The notes below the pieces were generated by a model. The model worked only from the letters and a program-made list of their open reading frames with translations. It was not told the DNA's origin and did no database searches. DNA of 8,724 nt from CAZWUZ01 sp964637655 [NCBI: uncultured bacterium] (GTDB taxonomy: Bacteria; DAOPZR01), in assembly GCA_964637655.1 (NCBI GenBank), contig CAZWUZ010000117.1, positions 1 to 8,724 of the forward strand, read 5' to 3'. Position numbers and translations under genes: made by a program. This document shows positions 1 through 8,724 of this stretch, piece by piece (position 1 is the stretch's first letter; every line of letters begins with the position of its first letter).

Positions 1-131
1 TGTACGGCATCATCAAGCAGTAGTGCCAGGTCGTCATAAAACACCGTCTGTGCTTCCGCAAAGCTGACGCCATGCTTGCGGCGATTGCTCCGTTCCTTGC
101 GCGGATCCCAGGCAAACAGAACTCTATCCAT
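1..131 (-). CDS. brnT: BrnT-family toxin (DUF497), partial, cut by left window edge
   Basis: The reverse strand reads from an ATG at 131 for 43 codons to the window edge, too short and incomplete to stand out as an ORF. The N-terminus carries an FAWDPRK block (residues 6-12), an N-R-R-K-H-G-V-S-F block (16-24) and then EAQTVFYDDLAL (26-37). This is the characteristic start of BrnT toxins, small ribonucleases of a RelE-like fold that inhibit translation and are neutralised by the DNA-binding antitoxin BrnA, usually encoded immediately downstream. Here brnA would lie outside the window. Full-length BrnT is about 90-100 residues, so roughly half is visible. The start is chosen because the family motif begins within a few residues of the terminus and because a consensus promoter lies directly upstream. 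There is no Shine-Dalgarno sequence between promoter and ATG. Family identity comes from motif recall; whether the gene is intact cannot be judged. Confidence 0.85.
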   Translation of the reverse strand, partial: MDRVLFAWDPRKERSNRRKHGVSFAEAQTVFYDDLALLLDDAV

Positions 132-137
132 AACTAC

Positions 138-166
138 ATTGTAATTGCATCGCGCTGCCGTGTCAA
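138..166 (-). promoter_or_regulatory. Consensus sigma70 promoter of brnT, predicting a leaderless mRNA
   Basis: On the minus strand TTGACA (166-161) and TACAAT (143-138) are separated by exactly 17 bp, matching consensus except for one -10 base. The brnT ATG starts at 131, only 7 nt beyond the -10 hexamer, the usual place for transcription to begin. The mRNA should therefore start at or within a few bases of the initiation codon. BrnTA systems are autoregulated by BrnA binding at the promoter; no clear operator palindrome is claimed here. Confidence 0.75.
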
Positions 167-180
167 ATAGGCGCCGGACG

Positions 181-789
181 TCATCGTGCGCTATCACATC
201 GGCCGATGAGGGCGGTGATGCTCTTCTGCGGGGTAAGCATACCCGCGAGGTTGGCAGTGATGTCGCAGGGGGGGAGCAGGGCGAGCAGCGCCGCGTTGTC
301 GGTCTGCGACCAGCCACTGTAGCCCGAGGAAAAGCGCTCGCGCAGGGATGTTGCCGGCCACGGCAGCGTCGCGGTGAACTGGTCGGCAGCCGACTCGACG
401 CAGGCGCTCCCCCACGCATCACCGGCCACCGCGCGCGCGTACTGTCCCGCCTGCATCATGGCGGCATTGGCCGCGTCGACTTCCTCTCCGACGGTGGCGG
501 CGATGACGATGACCGCACCGCAGCCGTCGAGATGCTGCGCCAGTTTTCCATTGGTGACGCTGACTTTGCCAAACGTGAGGGTCGGACCGTCATGCGTCAG
601 CGACAGGTCGCGCCAGGCGACGCGGGGCTGCGCCGCGGCAATGATGGCCGCGCGTGCCGCCTCGACCTCGGCCAGCGCCTTCTCCGCCCCCTGTGTCTGC
701 CCGGGCCGGTAGCGCAGGATTTTCAGCACCCACTCACGGTCCGGCGCCAGCAGCGCCGGATCGCCATGCCAGACGCCGGAATCAGGCAT
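181..789 (-). CDS. Stand-alone vitamin B12-dependent methionine synthase activation-domain protein
   Basis: This 202-residue protein resembles the C-terminal activation (SAM-binding) domain of MetH, found as a separate protein in some bacteria. In MetH this domain binds S-adenosylmethionine and supports reductive remethylation of cob(II)alamin. Visible family features are an ILRYRPGQ block (24-31), a GAVIVIAATVG strand (91-101), DAWGSACVESAAD (124-136), the R-x-x-x-G-Y SAM-motif equivalent RFSSGY (152-157) and the terminal block MLTPQKSITALIG (184-196). The TES-like stretch usual before the last block is not evident (NLAG instead). No MetH catalytic domains, signal peptide or membrane segment are present. 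The ATG follows the stop of the TRAM gene by 3 nt, suggesting translational coupling. The only Shine-Dalgarno-like GAGG is very close to the ATG, so a later GTG start at residue 21 is possible. Partner unknown: a split MetH or another corrinoid protein elsewhere. Confidence 0.72.
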   Translation of the reverse strand: MPDSGVWHGDPALLAPDREWVLKILRYRPGQTQGAEKALAEVEAARAAIIAAAQPRVAWRDLSLTHDGPTLTFGKVSVTNGKLAQHLDGCGAVIVIAATVGEEVDAANAAMMQAGQYARAVAGDAWGSACVESAADQFTATLPWPATSLRERFSSGYSGWSQTDNAALLALLPPCDITANLAGMLTPQKSITALIGRCDSAR

Positions 790-792
790 GCC

Positions 793-1644
793 TCAGCGGA
801 CGACTTCCGCCTGCGCCGAACTGCGGCTGACGCGCGTGATGCGCACGCGCACGTCCTGTCCCTCGCTGGCGCCCGAAACAAAAACGACAAATCCCTCGAC
901 GCGGGCGATGCCGTCACCCCGTGAGCCGACCTCGCTGATGGTGACATCGTATTCCTTGCCGACCTCGACGGGCACCGCGCGGCTGCGGTCGCCGCTCTCC
1001 TGCCGCTCACCGCGGGCGGGCGCCGCGCTCTCCTCGACCGGCCCGGTGGCCGGCCCGATTTTCTCCGCCTGCGCCGTGCTGCGCGACAGGCGGGTGATGC
1101 GCACGCGCACTTCTTCACCTTCGCGCGTCTCCGGCACGAACACTACCATCCCCTTGATGCGGGTCATCCCGTCGCCGCGGCTGCCGACGCTCTCGATACG
1201 TACGTTGTACTCCTCGTCCACCGCGAGCACGGCGGCGCGGTCACCGCTGCGGCGCTCATCAGTCCGTTCCGCACGCCCGGCCGGTTCCGCCGTCGCCGGC
1301 AGTTCGTCCTGCGTCGAGGTAACCACCGGCGGCGGCAGCGGCTTGTCGCGCAGCACGTACCAGGTGCCAAGCACCAGCACCAGTACGCCGGCAGCAATGC
1401 CCGCCTTCATGCCGGCGCTCATACCGTCTTCCGCTGTCTGGGGAGCTACCGGACCGGCCGCACCCGCCGGCGGTTTTACCGGCACGCCAAGGTAGGCGCC
1501 GACCGTTGTCCATTTCTTGCGCGGCTCGTCGTACAGGCCGTCATTGTTCTGCACTTTGCCCTCGGCCACCAGCTCCGCCAGCGCTGCCTTGTTGTCGCCG
1601 TTGTACGAGGTACCCGTGCTGTCCACTGCTTCCCACTTCGCCAT
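793..1644 (-). CDS. Membrane-anchored protein with N-terminal GYF_2-like region and two tandem TRAM domains
   Basis: This 283-residue protein has three parts. Residues 1-55 (tryptophans at 4 and 45, ALAELVAEGKV, DGLYDEPRKKW) loosely resemble the GYF_2/DUF4339 domain; this call is weak. After a Pro/Ala/Gly linker, residues 80-98 form one hydrophobic membrane segment. The C-terminal half holds two TRAM domains, 145-196 and 231-282, each with the G-S-R-G-D-G core, a hydrophobic VVFV strand and an EGxxVRVRITRxSRSxAQAE tail. They are identical at about 33 of 52 positions by my alignment, indicating internal duplication that also includes an SGDR-containing charged linker. TRAM is a small beta-barrel that binds RNA in MiaB/TrmA-type tRNA enzymes and in archaeal stand-alone proteins. 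No enzymatic domain is present. An upstream in-frame ATG (1692) overlaps engB; I prefer 1644 because a GGGGAG Shine-Dalgarno precedes it by 6 nt and the domain starts there. The gene follows engB by 20 nt. Function unknown; RNA binding is inferred. Confidence 0.85.
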   Translation of the reverse strand: MAKWEAVDSTGTSYNGDNKAALAELVAEGKVQNNDGLYDEPRKKWTTVGAYLGVPVKPPAGAAGPVAPQTAEDGMSAGMKAGIAAGVLVLVLGTWYVLRDKPLPPPVVTSTQDELPATAEPAGRAERTDERRSGDRAAVLAVDEEYNVRIESVGSRGDGMTRIKGMVVFVPETREGEEVRVRITRLSRSTAQAEKIGPATGPVEESAAPARGERQESGDRSRAVPVEVGKEYDVTISEVGSRGDGIARVEGFVVFVSGASEGQDVRVRITRVSRSSAQAEVVR

Positions 1645-1664
1645 GTTCTGCTCCCCGTGCGGCC

Positions 1665-2318
1665 TTATGCCGCGTCTGCTGTCAGTTGCCACAATAGTGT
1701 CAGTATATCGTCAAAGCCCGCGCCCGTCAATGCGGAAAAGAGCGGCAACTGCGCCGGCTGCCGCCCCGCCGCGGCGGCCAGTGCCCGCTGCGCCGCCAGC
1801 GCCGCCCCGCGCTTGAACTTGTCCGCCTTGGTCAGCACCAGTTCCCATCGCTTCCCCTGATGCGACAGGTATTCCGCCAGTTCATTGTCGGCGTCAGTCC
1901 ATTCGCGGCGGATATCGTGCAGGATGATCACTGCCCGCAACTCCTCCGTCTGCGTCAGGTAGGCCTCGAGCAGCTGGCGCCAGCCGCGACGCTGCGCCAC
2001 CGGCACCTGCGCGAACCCGTAGCCGGGCACGTCAGCCAGCACGAGATCAAGCGGGGGCGCGCTTTTGTCAGCTGCGCGGATGACGGCAGGCGGCGGCAGC
2101 TGCGTGCGGAAAAAGTTCACCGTCTGTGTGCGCCCCGGTGTCTTGCTCGTATACGCCACCTTCGCGCGCAGCAGCGCATTTACCACCGACGATTTGCCGA
2201 CGTTGGACGGGCCGGCCACGGCAATCTGCGGCACCCCGTGCGGGTAGAGGGGCGCGAGCTGTTCCACCAGCGCCGCACTGCCAAGATACCCGAACCCGGT
2301 TGTCGACGGTTTGCTCAT
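1665..2318 (-). CDS. engB: Ribosome biogenesis GTP-binding protein EngB/YsxC
   Basis: This 217-residue cytoplasmic GTPase belongs to the TRAFAC EngB/YihA/YsxC family, needed for late assembly of the 50S ribosomal subunit. All G motifs are visible: G1 GPSNVGKS (36-43), the switch I block SKTPGRTQTVNFF (58-70), G3 DVPGYG (97-102; DLPGYG is commoner), G4 TKAD (163-166) and a G5-like SALTGAG (195-201). About 15 extra residues rich in Pro and Ala lie between NFFR and the G3 strand, making it slightly longer than the usual 195-210. An in-frame upstream ATG at 2354 exists, but the ATG at 2318 is preferred because a GGTGG Shine-Dalgarno lies just upstream and the usual short N-terminus begins there. 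It is the first gene of a three-gene unit with its own promoter at about 2627-2599, rather than a simple continuation of the lon transcript. Confidence 0.96.
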   Translation of the reverse strand: MSKPSTTGFGYLGSAALVEQLAPLYPHGVPQIAVAGPSNVGKSSVVNALLRAKVAYTSKTPGRTQTVNFFRTQLPPPAVIRAADKSAPPLDLVLADVPGYGFAQVPVAQRRGWRQLLEAYLTQTEELRAVIILHDIRREWTDADNELAEYLSHQGKRWELVLTKADKFKRGAALAAQRALAAAAGRQPAQLPLFSALTGAGFDDILTLLWQLTADAA

Positions 2319-2345
2319 CGTGCCACCACCGGGCAGAACAGGCTT

Positions 2346-2497
2346 GCACCGCAAAGCACACGGAAACCACGGAAAACCGCATCAGGATACTGCTGGATTC
2401 CCGATTGCACAATTCGGGAATGACCGGCAGAGGAGACCGCGGAGCTGACTTCGGCGGACCGCCAACGCTCCGCGTGCTCTGTGTGCTCCGTGGTGAA
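2346..2497. repeat. Imperfect inverted repeat of ACCACGGAG type in the engB leader
   Basis: The gene-free stretch between engB (2318) and lon (2648) holds this element. The left arm (about 2347-2374 on the plus strand) and the reverse complement of the right arm (about 2469-2496) share roughly 19 of 28 bases, both starting CACC and built of purine-rich CACGGA/CACAGA units. Between them are an 8-bp perfect hairpin (2397-2404 with 2414-2421, loop 9 nt) and a GGCGG-A-CCGCC palindrome (2453-2463). It resembles ACCACGGAG-type intergenic repeats that I recall seeing dispersed in many environmental bacterial genomes, which give spurious proteins rich in T-E-H. The hairpin has no T-run, so it is not a standard terminator. 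It could be a degenerate non-autonomous mobile element or an mRNA-processing structure. Confidence 0.5.
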
Positions 2498-2598
2498 CGC
2501 CGTAGTAGTGTGCCGTGCCTGCATAATTTCGTGGTTCATATATTTATCTTTCGTAATAACCCATAGGTCATAATGTTGCACATTAATTATCAGAATAT

Positions 2599-2627
2599 TC
2601 TATAGTTGCAAATCGAGAGTTTGTCAA
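2599..2627 (-). promoter_or_regulatory. Sigma70-type promoter of the engB-TRAM-activation-domain unit
   Basis: On the minus strand TTGACA (2627-2622) and TATAGA (2604-2599) are spaced by 17 bp in an AT-rich island within otherwise GC-rich DNA. A second TTGACA (2635-2630) lies immediately upstream, because the octamer TTGACAAA is repeated in perfect tandem; it is too far from the -10 box to serve as an alternative -35. Predicted transcription starts near 2592, giving a leader of about 270 nt before engB. The promoter begins only about 20 bp past the lon stop codon. Confidence 0.72.
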
Positions 2628-2647
2628 TTTGTCAACACCCGGCCCCA

Positions 2648-5047
<2,400 letters not shown>

Positions 5048-5073
5048 AGGCCCTCCCTCCGATGCCGTCCCGT

Positions 5074-5095
5074 GCCCGGTTCCGAAATGCCGGGC
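5074..5095 (-). promoter_or_regulatory. Short GC hairpin in the clpX-lon intergenic gap
   Basis: GCCCGG (5074-5079) and CCGGGC (5090-5095) form a perfect 6-bp stem with a 10-nt loop between the clpX stop and the lon Shine-Dalgarno. No T-run follows, so it is not a convincing intrinsic terminator. It could be a processing or attenuation structure, or chance in GC-rich DNA. Confidence 0.25.
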
Positions 5096-5115
5096 GCAGG
5101 GTCAGGACTGAATCG

Positions 5116-6390
<1,275 letters not shown>

Positions 6391-6393
6391 CGT

Positions 6394-7017
6394 CTACTCC
6401 TTGTCCGCGTCCGTGTGCTTCGGCCCGCTGCCGGCCGGCCGCCGATCGATGACTTCGTCGAGCAGGCCGAACTTCTTCGCCTCGACCGGGCTCATGAAGT
6501 TGTCGCGCTCGACGTCTTTTTGTATCTGTTTCAGCGACTGTCCGCTATGGTCCGCGAGGATGATGTTGAGCATCTCGCGCATGCGCAGGATTTCCTTCGC
6601 CTGGATGTCGATGTCCGTCGCCTGGCCCTGCGCCCCGCCGTGCGGCTGGTGGATCATGATGCGCGCGTGCGGAAGGGCGAAACGCTTCCCCTTCGACCCC
6701 GCCGCGAGGAGCACCGCCGCCATGCTTGCCGCCTGCCCGATGCAGATGGTCGAGATGTCCGGGCGGATGTACTGCATGGTGTCGTAAATGGCCATGCCCG
6801 AGGTGATCACCCCGCCCGGGCTGTTGATGTACAGGGAGATATCCTTGTCCGGGTCCTCGGCTTCGAGGAACAATAACTGGGCGACCACCAGCGAGGCGAT
6901 GTGGTCGTCGATGCTGTCGCCGAGCAGGACGATACGGTCCTTCAGCAGCCGCGAGTAGATGTCATACGAGCGCTCCGCGCGTCCCGTCTGTTCGATAACA
7001 ATGGGTACTAATGGCAT
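6394..7017 (-). CDS. clpP: ATP-dependent Clp protease proteolytic subunit ClpP
   Basis: This 207-residue serine peptidase (family S14) is the usual ClpP length. It forms a double heptameric barrel that degrades polypeptides delivered by ClpX. The catalytic triad is complete: S98 in GQAASMAA, H123 in MIHQP and D172 in RDNFMS. The oxyanion strand SPGG (66-69) and the N-terminal [20 protein letters not shown] block (4-23) are typical. The short N-terminus fits the common MxLVPxVIEQ start, with only a brief segment to be processed, so this start is well supported. A GGAGG Shine-Dalgarno sits in the end of tig, and the ATG is 2 nt after the tig stop. The C-terminus from about 194 is a polar tail ([14 protein letters not shown]) of no known function. 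Confidence 0.98.
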   Translation of the reverse strand: MPLVPIVIEQTGRAERSYDIYSRLLKDRIVLLGDSIDDHIASLVVAQLLFLEAEDPDKDISLYINSPGGVITSGMAIYDTMQYIRPDISTICIGQAASMAAVLLAAGSKGKRFALPHARIMIHQPHGGAQGQATDIDIQAKEILRMREMLNIILADHSGQSLKQIQKDVERDNFMSPVEAKKFGLLDEVIDRRPAGSGPKHTDADKE

Positions 7018-7019
7018 GG

Positions 7020-8321
7020 TCAGGCCTCCGCCTTCTGCTCCTTGATATCGGCATGTTCAACGATGAAGTTGAACGCCTTGTCCTGCTTCAGGTTGAACCG
7101 CATGTTGTCCCAGGTGCCGTCCTCGCGCCAGCGCTTGACGATGCGCTTGCGGTCCGCCTCGGGCAACTGGGTCTGCGCGAACATCCGCTCGGTATCCGCC
7201 GTGACGTCCGCGTCCGTCACCTCGATTTTCTCCTGCACCGCAACAGCCTCGAGGATGAGCATGACCCGCGCCTTGGTCTCCGCCGCCGCCTGCACCGCCC
7301 CGCCCATCTGCTGGCGGTCGAACGTGCCGCCGTACTGCTTCATCTCGCGTTCCGCATCGGCAATCATGTCCTCCGCCAGCCCGGCGACGAAACTCGGGGG
7401 GACCGCCAAAGGATACAATTTCACCAGTTCGTTGCGCAGGTTGCCGCGCAGTTCGCGCTGCTTCGTCTGCGCGGACCACTCTTCGAGCCGCTCCCGCATC
7501 TTCGCGCGCAGGTCGGCCGCGTTTTCCGCCCCGCGCTTTTTGGCGATTTCGTCCGTCAGTTCCGGCGCGCGGTTCGCCTGCAGTGAGACCAGTGTCACCG
7601 CATAGTCGGCCTTCGGGGTGTCCGCTGCCGCGTCCGCCAGCGCATGCTGCACCGTGAACGAGGCACCCGTCTCTTTCCCCATGATATACGCGTCGAAGCC
7701 CGCCACCAGTTCATCCTGCCCGAGGCGCAGGCGATAGGTCTCCTCCGCCTTCGCCGGGCCGCCCGCCGGAGTGATGATCACCTTCACTTCCGCCAGGTCA
7801 CCCTGCTGCGCCGCGCGCCCGCTCACCGGGGCGAGTTCCGCATCGTCTTCGAGCATGCTGTTGACCGCCTCGTCGACGTCCTTGTCGAGCACGCTCGTGG
7901 CATGCACCGACACCGTGACGCCCTTGTACCTGCTGTCGCTGACATCCACCTTCGGGAATTCCTCGACCCCGACGCGGATGGTGTTGGCCTTGCCTTCGCC
8001 CAGTTCATGCCCGAGCAGCCGCGGCCGCCCGACCATGCGCACCTTTTCCTTCACCAGCACCGTGGCCAGTTCATTCGTCGACAGGTCGAGGGCCAGGTCG
8101 TCGAGAATGTCCGCGCCGTAGCGCCGGCGCAGCAGTGACATCGGCGCCTTGCCCGGGCGGAACCCCGGGATGGCGACCTTGCCCGCCAGCTGCTTGAGTT
8201 GTGCCTGCAGTTTCTGCTCGACCTGCGCCGCGTCGGCCTGCAACTCGATCTCCACCAGGCAGTTCTCGCGCTTGGTTACGCGATAGGCCAATGGTTCCTG
8301 CTTCGCTGTTTCCGTGCTCAT
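7020..8321 (-). CDS. tig: Trigger factor, ribosome-associated chaperone with a degenerate PPIase domain
   Basis: This 433-residue protein matches trigger factor, which binds the ribosome near the exit tunnel and shelters nascent chains. The N-terminal ribosome-binding domain (about 1-140) carries the signature GFRPGK (53-58) followed by [11 protein letters not shown] (59-69). A FKBP-like region is placed at about 174-248, but it lacks the FEGG-like motif and the FPxxYHxxxLxGK-type stretch of active peptidyl-prolyl isomerases; only [13 protein letters not shown] (198-210) remains recognisable. The helical C-terminal chaperone arms span about 254-433. Isomerase activity is therefore doubtful, while chaperone function looks intact. 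The reading frame stays open upstream through the tRNA, but the ATG at 8321 is chosen because the family's sequence begins there and an AAGGA lies about 10 nt before it. Upstream codons would translate the tRNA gene. It is the first protein gene of the unit. Confidence 0.95.
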   Translation of the reverse strand: MSTETAKQEPLAYRVTKRENCLVEIELQADAAQVEQKLQAQLKQLAGKVAIPGFRPGKAPMSLLRRRYGADILDDLALDLSTNELATVLVKEKVRMVGRPRLLGHELGEGKANTIRVGVEEFPKVDVSDSRYKGVTVSVHATSVLDKDVDEAVNSMLEDDAELAPVSGRAAQQGDLAEVKVIITPAGGPAKAEETYRLRLGQDELVAGFDAYIMGKETGASFTVQHALADAAADTPKADYAVTLVSLQANRAPELTDEIAKKRGAENAADLRAKMRERLEEWSAQTKQRELRGNLRNELVKLYPLAVPPSFVAGLAEDMIADAEREMKQYGGTFDRQQMGGAVQAAAETKARVMLILEAVAVQEKIEVTDADVTADTERMFAQTQLPEADRKRIVKRWREDGTWDNMRFNLKQDKAFNFIVEHADIKEQKAEA

Positions 8322-8352
8322 GGTCCGTGTTCCTTTCCCTGTCTGCCGCCAC

Positions 8353-8437
8353 TGGTGCGAGAGGGGGGAGTTGAACCCCCATCCCTTGCGGGACCGGATC
8401 CTAAGTCCGGCGCGTATGCCAGTTCCGCCACCCTCGC
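8353..8437 (-). tRNA. tRNA-Leu (anticodon UAG)
   Basis: The minus strand folds into a class II tRNA of 85 nt including an encoded CCA (8355-8353). The acceptor stem pairs GCGAGGG with CTCTCGC, with one G-U pair, followed by discriminator A. The D-arm begins TGGCGGAACTGG. The anticodon stem is CCGGA/TCCGG with loop CTTAGGA, giving anticodon TAG, which reads CUA and other CUN codons. The long variable arm (TCCCGCAAGGGAT region) is typical of leucine tRNAs, and the T-arm GGGGGTTCAACTCCCCC is complete. It lies 31 nt upstream of tig with no terminator between, so it is probably cut out of a shared transcript with the chaperone-protease genes. Confidence 0.95.
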
Positions 8438-8480
8438 GTGTTGCGGCCTGCACCTTGTCGTGCGGGTAGTTTTGTCAATC

Positions 8481-8509
8481 AGTATATATGGTCGGATGGA
8501 TGGTGTCAA
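8481..8509 (-). promoter_or_regulatory. Consensus sigma70 promoter of the tRNA-Leu/tig/clpP/clpX/lon unit
   Basis: On the minus strand TTGACA (8509-8504) and TATACT (8486-8481) are separated by 17 bp. The predicted start near 8474 gives a 37-nt leader before the mature tRNA 5' end. A second TTGACA (8479-8474) sits just past the -10 box with no partner -10 sequence; it overlaps the predicted start and could be an operator or chance. No other good promoter was seen between the tRNA and tig. Confidence 0.78.
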
Positions 8510-8520
8510 CGTCGCGGCAG

Positions 8521-8724
8521 CGAGTCCGCTGTTCCATGTTCACCCTCTCCCTTCGCAGAAGACGTCCCATAGCAGCAAGTCCGCTGTTCCATGTTCCCCC
8601 TCCCTGCAGGAGACGCTGGGCACAACAAGTCCGCTGTTCCCTGTTTCCCCTCCCTGCAGAAGACGCTGTGCACAACAAGTCCGCTGTTCCCTGTTTCCCC
8701 TCCCTGCAGAAGACGCTGGGCACA
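8521..8724. repeat. Tandem repeat array, about 50-bp unit, at least four copies, open at right edge
   Basis: Units occupy 8521-8575 (55 bp, diverged), 8576-8625, 8626-8675 and 8676-8724 (49 of 50 bp visible). Each starts AGTCCGCTGTTCC at offset 2, continues with a pyrimidine-rich tract (TGTTTCCCCTCCCTGCAG) and ends AGACGCTGGGCACAA. Units 3 and 4 differ at one base, and unit 2 from unit 4 at about three. The unit nearest the tRNA promoter carries insertions and a changed 3' half. The whole unit is conserved with no variable spacer, so it is not CRISPR. No coding potential is credible. The array begins about 11 bp from the -35 box of the tRNA-Leu promoter. Confidence 0.93.

Noticed and set aside
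145-924. Plus-strand 259-codon frame opposite the activation-domain gene
   Set aside because: It is antisense to a gene with recognisable family motifs and also runs into the TRAM gene; its Arg-rich composition indicates a shadow frame.
2397-2421. Intrinsic terminator for lon or engB
   Set aside because: The 8-bp stem is followed by no T-run on either strand and sits inside the predicted engB leader rather than just after lon.
2315-2581. Minus-strand 88-codon frame with GTG start between lon and engB
   Set aside because: Its middle (T-E-H-T-E-H) is the translated inverted repeat and its end overlaps the engB start. No Shine-Dalgarno or family resemblance was seen; it is probably leader sequence.
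8322-8453. N-terminal extension of trigger factor to an ATG at 8453
   Set aside because: The added 44 residues are a translation of the tRNA-Leu gene; the family start and a Shine-Dalgarno support 8321.
8475-8723. Minus-strand 82-codon frame across the tandem repeats
   Set aside because: It is a translation of the 50-bp repeat. The unit is not a multiple of 3, so the reading changes frame between units, and no start signal is evident.
8521-8724. CRISPR array
   Set aside because: The full 50-bp unit is conserved between copies; there are no unique spacers between short repeats and no cas genes.

Overview
This is a GC-rich bacterial window in which every supported gene lies on the minus strand, so it reads from right to left. 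The right two thirds is a classic protein-quality-control cluster: tRNA-Leu(UAG), trigger factor (tig), clpP, clpX and lon. Then come the ribosome-assembly GTPase engB/ysxC, an unusual membrane-anchored protein with two TRAM domains, a stand-alone cobalamin-dependent methionine synthase activation-domain protein, and the start of a BrnT-type toxin gene cut by the left edge. The order tig-clpP-clpX-lon, with engB nearby, occurs in several Gram-negative phyla, so it does not fix the lineage. The organism looks like a high-GC bacterium using ordinary Shine-Dalgarno signals and sigma70-type promoters; the phylum cannot be named from this window.

Three transcription units can be inferred, each headed by a near-perfect TTGACA-N17-TAnnnT promoter. 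Unit 1 starts near 8474, contains tRNA-Leu about 37 nt into the transcript, and runs with gaps of 31, 2, 3 and 68 nt through tig, clpP, clpX and lon (to 2648). Unit 2 starts near 2592, just downstream of the lon stop. It has a leader of about 270 nt holding a degenerate inverted repeat and a hairpin, then engB, the tandem-TRAM gene (20-nt gap) and the methionine-synthase-activation-like gene (3-nt gap). Unit 3 is brnT, whose promoter is so close to the ATG that the mRNA is predicted to be leaderless or nearly so.

Functionally, unit 1 couples nascent-chain folding at the ribosome exit (trigger factor) with ATP-dependent proteolysis (ClpXP, Lon). Unit 2 pairs 50S subunit assembly (EngB) with a putative RNA-binding membrane protein and a possible corrinoid-reactivation factor. 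Unit 3 is probably a type II toxin-antitoxin module whose antitoxin, brnA, would lie beyond the left edge.

Non-coding structure: at the right edge a 50-bp tandem repeat (at least four units, the most diverged nearest the operon) ends about 10 bp from the -35 box of the tRNA/tig promoter and continues out of the window. The 329-bp gap between lon and engB is AT-rich at its promoter end and otherwise filled by an imperfect inverted repeat resembling ACCACGGAG-type intergenic repeats. No rRNA, CRISPR array, insertion sequence or strong intrinsic terminator was seen.
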